Shown: piece by piece, positions 61,292 through 64,000 of the stretch | Layout: the number at the start of each line of letters is the position of its first letter | Numbering within the stretch: the stretch's first letter is position 1 | NCBI GenBank assembly: GCA_022829145.1 | Contig: CM040763.1 | Span: 11,889,141 to 11,953,140 of the forward strand | Reading direction: 5' to 3' | DNA: 64,000 bases | From: Albula goreensis | Lineage: Eukaryota > Chordata > Actinopteri > Albuliformes > Albulidae | Notes under the pieces: generated by a model | Databases searched by the model: none | The model's input: the letters and a program-made list of their open reading frames with translations, nothing else | What the model was told of the DNA's origin: nothing | Made by a program: the position numbers and the translations under genes

Positions 61292-63300
61292 GTACAAAGA
61301 GTGAAACAACATCCAAACACTTCATTGTTTGCTCAGTGTGCTCATTGCTGTATTCAGAATTTAGTTTTTATTGCTTGTGATCCCTGTCTACCTGATTAGG
61401 CAGTTATGAATCATCCAGAAATCTGGAATACTGCCTCCAGCATCTTTTTCAAGGATAGACTCGCATCTATCGGTTGTGTTGGTGTTGCAATTTCAAGTCA
61501 TCTGTCACCACAGTGCCCGTGTAGAGCCAGAACAGACTGGTGTATCTTTGCTTAGTGGTAAAAGGGTCACCTCCATATTCTTTGTCTCTAAGACACTAGC
61601 ATTATGTCAATTACCATCCATTTAATCACCTGAGTTTCTCTGTAGTGCTTCTTTCCTTTTAAATTTGGAGTGATGCAAGTAGTCGGACAGTTGCAATGAC
61701 CTTTACAAAACTATTTTACAAACCAAACAGAGCTTCAGTTATTTTGAGTTACTTGTTTGTATCGCGCTGCCTGTATCTCGAAGTGTAACCTTTCACATAA
61801 AACAGGAGTGAGTGTAGTCGTATTTATGGAGCACATTTGTGCACTCATGCTTATGTTTTAGTTGCTTCCTGGTTGTAGAGGCCTCTTGTAAACATCACCT
61901 GATATAGCAAAGCAAATATCTAGTTTGATCAGCCCCCAAGCAGTAAGGTGATCTACGATAAAGATCGTACTGTTCGTACAGCACAGTGCTCATGTTCAGC
62001 TTTTACCTTTCCATTTGAACCATGACTGTCGACACTCAAGCCGCTGAGTCATTGTGAAATTCTGCCCTACCCAGTGGTAGCGTCTGGAAGGTAAAGACTG
62101 GTTTCATTTGGAATGGGATTTTTTAGGATGCTGTAGATGACAATAAGAATCAGGATCCTACAGATAAACCATATTTTTTTAATGAAGCTTATTTTAAAAT
62201 GGTAATCATTTCAGACCGCAATGTAAGATCCAGCATTGTAATTTAGAGGCTTCTATGATCATACCTCTCAAATGATTTGGCCATGGCTTAAGAGTTTGCT
62301 TTTACAAGGACACATTAACACATCTTCTGAACATTACTGGGTTCACCAGACCACTCAAATAAAATCATTCCCTTTTTCATCAAACAAACTAAAACCTGAC
62401 TACACAAAAGCCCAAAAGGAGTGTTTATTTCAACTAAATTGAAATTGATTGTCTCAGACAGATGCATTTAAATTCCTATGTTCCTATTTGATCTTCCTGA
62501 TTTTATTCTTTGATGACACCATTGCTACAAAGGCTGAAGAATCCCAAGACAAATACAATAATTTTAATGATGTGCCATCAGAGGAAAAAAAGGTTTTTCA
62601 TTTTATCTGCACTTTTTTCCACACACAGAAACCTGAGGATATTCTTATTGATATGCAGAAAAATACCACAGCAGTTCAAGTACTCACATGATGATATGAA
62701 TTTGGGATTCTCTTCCCAGCACATGTCCACATTTCATTAATCCAGGCAGAGGGCCATACCTTTAGTACCATAAATATGCACTAAAGGGTGCAACAAGAGC
62801 ACAAATCAAGGGTTTAAACTGTAATCCACTGCATGGATTACACAGTGTGCTGGTCAGCTATGAGGTCTGGAAGTGGATACCACATATCTATGAGATATTC
62901 ATTTTCATGTTTTCCAAAATATATTTAAAAAATCTTGTCTTTTATTTAGTAAAAATAGTTTCAATTTGTAAAGGCTAATCTTCACAAAAGCCTAATTATC
63001 AGAATCATTTAAATTCCCAAAATATTCAATGTAAAATATCCAAATATTCATAAAACACTCATTTACTTTTGACTGGTGAATTTAAGAAAGCTAGAAAAAA
63101 ATCTGATTTATATTTTAAATATTCTCATGAATTTCATCCTTTTTTTCAGTCTCACAATGTTAAGAAAAAGGTCCAGCCATCCAATTTACTGTGTTACTCT
63201 GCTGGCAAATGAAAATAAAACAGGATGAAATACACTGACACTTACAAAACACCACCACCATTTTTAAAAATTCTACCCCAGCAGACATGTGGTACAGAGG
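61133..63300 (-). other. casp6: Candidate casp6 3' UTR region with poly(A) signals on the minus strand
   Basis: Minus-strand AATAAA (TTTATT on plus) lies at 62941-62946, 62424-62429 and 61133-61138, downstream of the casp6 stop. Use of the most distal one would overlap the distal mcub signal at 61286, making the two 3' UTRs overlap head-on. No other gene is evident between the two stop codons. Confidence 0.4.
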
Positions 63301-63539
63301 TCAGACATTCTTGGGCCTGAAATAAAGTTTCTTGGTGAGCATGGAGCTGAAGCAGGGCACCTGCTTCTTGCCGATGGCGCTGCGGTCCATGCAGTTCCCC
63401 ACCTTTCTCATGGACACCTTTCGGTTGACCAGCGTCAGCAGCTCTGTGAACTCCAAAGACGCACCAAACTGCCGCAGAAGCTCGCAGAGGTCCTGGATGT
63501 ACCATGAGCCGTTTATGGTCTCCCGGTGAGAATAATACC
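63301..63539 (-). CDS. casp6: casp6 last coding exon
   Basis: 239 nt, phase 1 in, minus-strand acceptor ACAACAG|GGTATT; the stop codon TGA is at 63303-63301. It encodes [20 protein letters not shown] through [14 protein letters not shown] 169-bp intron (63540-63708) separates it from the previous exon. Frames read on other strands across this exon are shadows. Confidence 0.97.
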
Positions 63540-63859
63540 CTGTTGTGTGAACAGAGACAGTCAGTAAGGCTCACTGTAGCTCAAGTCCACTTGACTCATC
63601 CAGACCTACTTTAACCATGAGTCATATCCCATACCGCATATTGCAGTTTTAAACTGAGGATGCATGATGACAGGCCTGAAAACTGCGAGGCGTCGCCTCA
63701 CACCTCACCTTCAGCCACGGAGTAACACATGATGAAGTCTGCTCCGGCGGGTAAGGTGTAGACCACTCCAGCATCCACCACGACCTCATTGGTCTTCACT
63801 TCGTGGTCCACCACGTCCATGGGAGTGACTGGATTGTCATGTTTGTCACCACGACATGC
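63301..63859 (-). CDS. casp6: Caspase-6, C-terminal part (last two exons; gene continues past the window)
   Basis: Caspase-6 is an effector cysteine protease that cuts after Asp (VEID-like sites, lamin A/C among its substrates). The two exons joined encode the end of the large subunit from the active-site ACRG, the intersubunit linker, and the whole small subunit. Recognisable parts: MDVVD and VVVD as likely processing sites, [74 protein letters not shown], then FRPKNV and stop. The SW and QVPCF...TKKL segments are the usual caspase small-subunit signatures, and the overall match is to CASP6 rather than CASP3/7. The prodomain and most of the p20 subunit are outside the window. The gene faces mcub. 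Confidence 0.97.
63709..63859 (-). CDS. casp6: casp6 penultimate exon (active-site cysteine, linker, start of small subunit)
   Basis: 151 nt, phase 0 to phase 1, minus-strand acceptor AACACCAG|GCAT and donor GAAG|GTGAGG. It opens with ACRG; the catalytic Cys codon TGT is at 63856-63854. The Gln of QACRG must come from the preceding exon, which is beyond the window or unseen, as in human CASP6. It contains two Asp sites in the linker (DVVD and VVVD) about 14 residues apart. Confidence 0.96.
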
Positions 63860-64000
63860 CTGGTGTTAAAAAGTGCAAGCACTTATGGTCACAGAGTCTT
63901 GTTTAATGTCATTTCATTGTAGCCAAATGACACTTGCTGCAGGATGGCTGGGCATTGTAAATACCCAAATGAGAGCTACCAGAGGTACTACTGGAGTGAA

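Noticed and set aside
63289-63574. Several frames on both strands across the casp6 last exon
   Set aside because: Shadows of the spliced minus-strand caspase-6 frame that ends at 63301.
1-64000. tRNA, rRNA, CRISPR, bacterial-type operons, endogenous viral genes
   Set aside because: No cloverleaf with A/B boxes beyond the degenerate repeat copies, no rRNA-like sequence, no regular spacer array, and no polymerase or capsid-like frame was seen by reading.

Overview
This window is vertebrate nuclear DNA, almost certainly from a ray-finned fish. It is AT-rich, with long non-coding stretches, many (TG)n/(CA)n microsatellites, GT-AG introns and a dispersed repeat of the kind common in teleost genomes. 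Only two protein-coding genes are supported, both at the right-hand end: mcub (plus strand) and the 3' part of casp6 (minus strand). They converge tail to tail, the same neighbour pair and orientation that I know from human 4q25 (MCUB-CASP6).

Layout. 1-41.8 kb: a gene-poor stretch. I find no exon there that I can assign to a known family. It holds microsatellites (1449, 4117, 23731, 23853, 31147, 37782), a fragment of a dispersed repeat (17472), a miRNA-like hairpin (20406), a palindromic repeat trio (14691), a nuclear-receptor half-site cluster (3111), a POU-type palindrome (25064), CTCF-like sites, and a CpG-rich block with an unassigned 226-codon ORF (33266-33946). The most unusual object is an eight-unit 44-bp tandem array (31745-32108). 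At least four of its units carry a one-mismatch copy of the steroid-receptor palindrome AGAACAnnnTGTTCT.

41.88-60.26 kb: mcub, complete. It has a CCAAT/GC-box promoter, a leader with several short uORFs, and eight coding exons joined in phase to 1,023 nt (340 residues plus stop). A 14.4-kb first intron is followed by exons 2-8 packed into about 3.7 kb. The pore exon shows the two substitutions that separate MCUB from the conducting subunit MCU. Exon 2 is short and easily missed; it has two candidate acceptors 11 nt apart, and only the downstream one keeps the frame.

60.3-63.3 kb: the convergent 3' ends of the two genes, with candidate poly(A) signals for both. 63.3-63.86 kb: the last two coding exons of casp6, starting at the active-site ACRG motif; the rest of the gene lies beyond the window.

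The two genes are not an operon or a system. mcub encodes a mitochondrial inner-membrane regulator of calcium uptake and casp6 a cytosolic apoptotic protease. All regulatory-site calls are motif readings from a single sequence and need alignment or functional data to confirm them.
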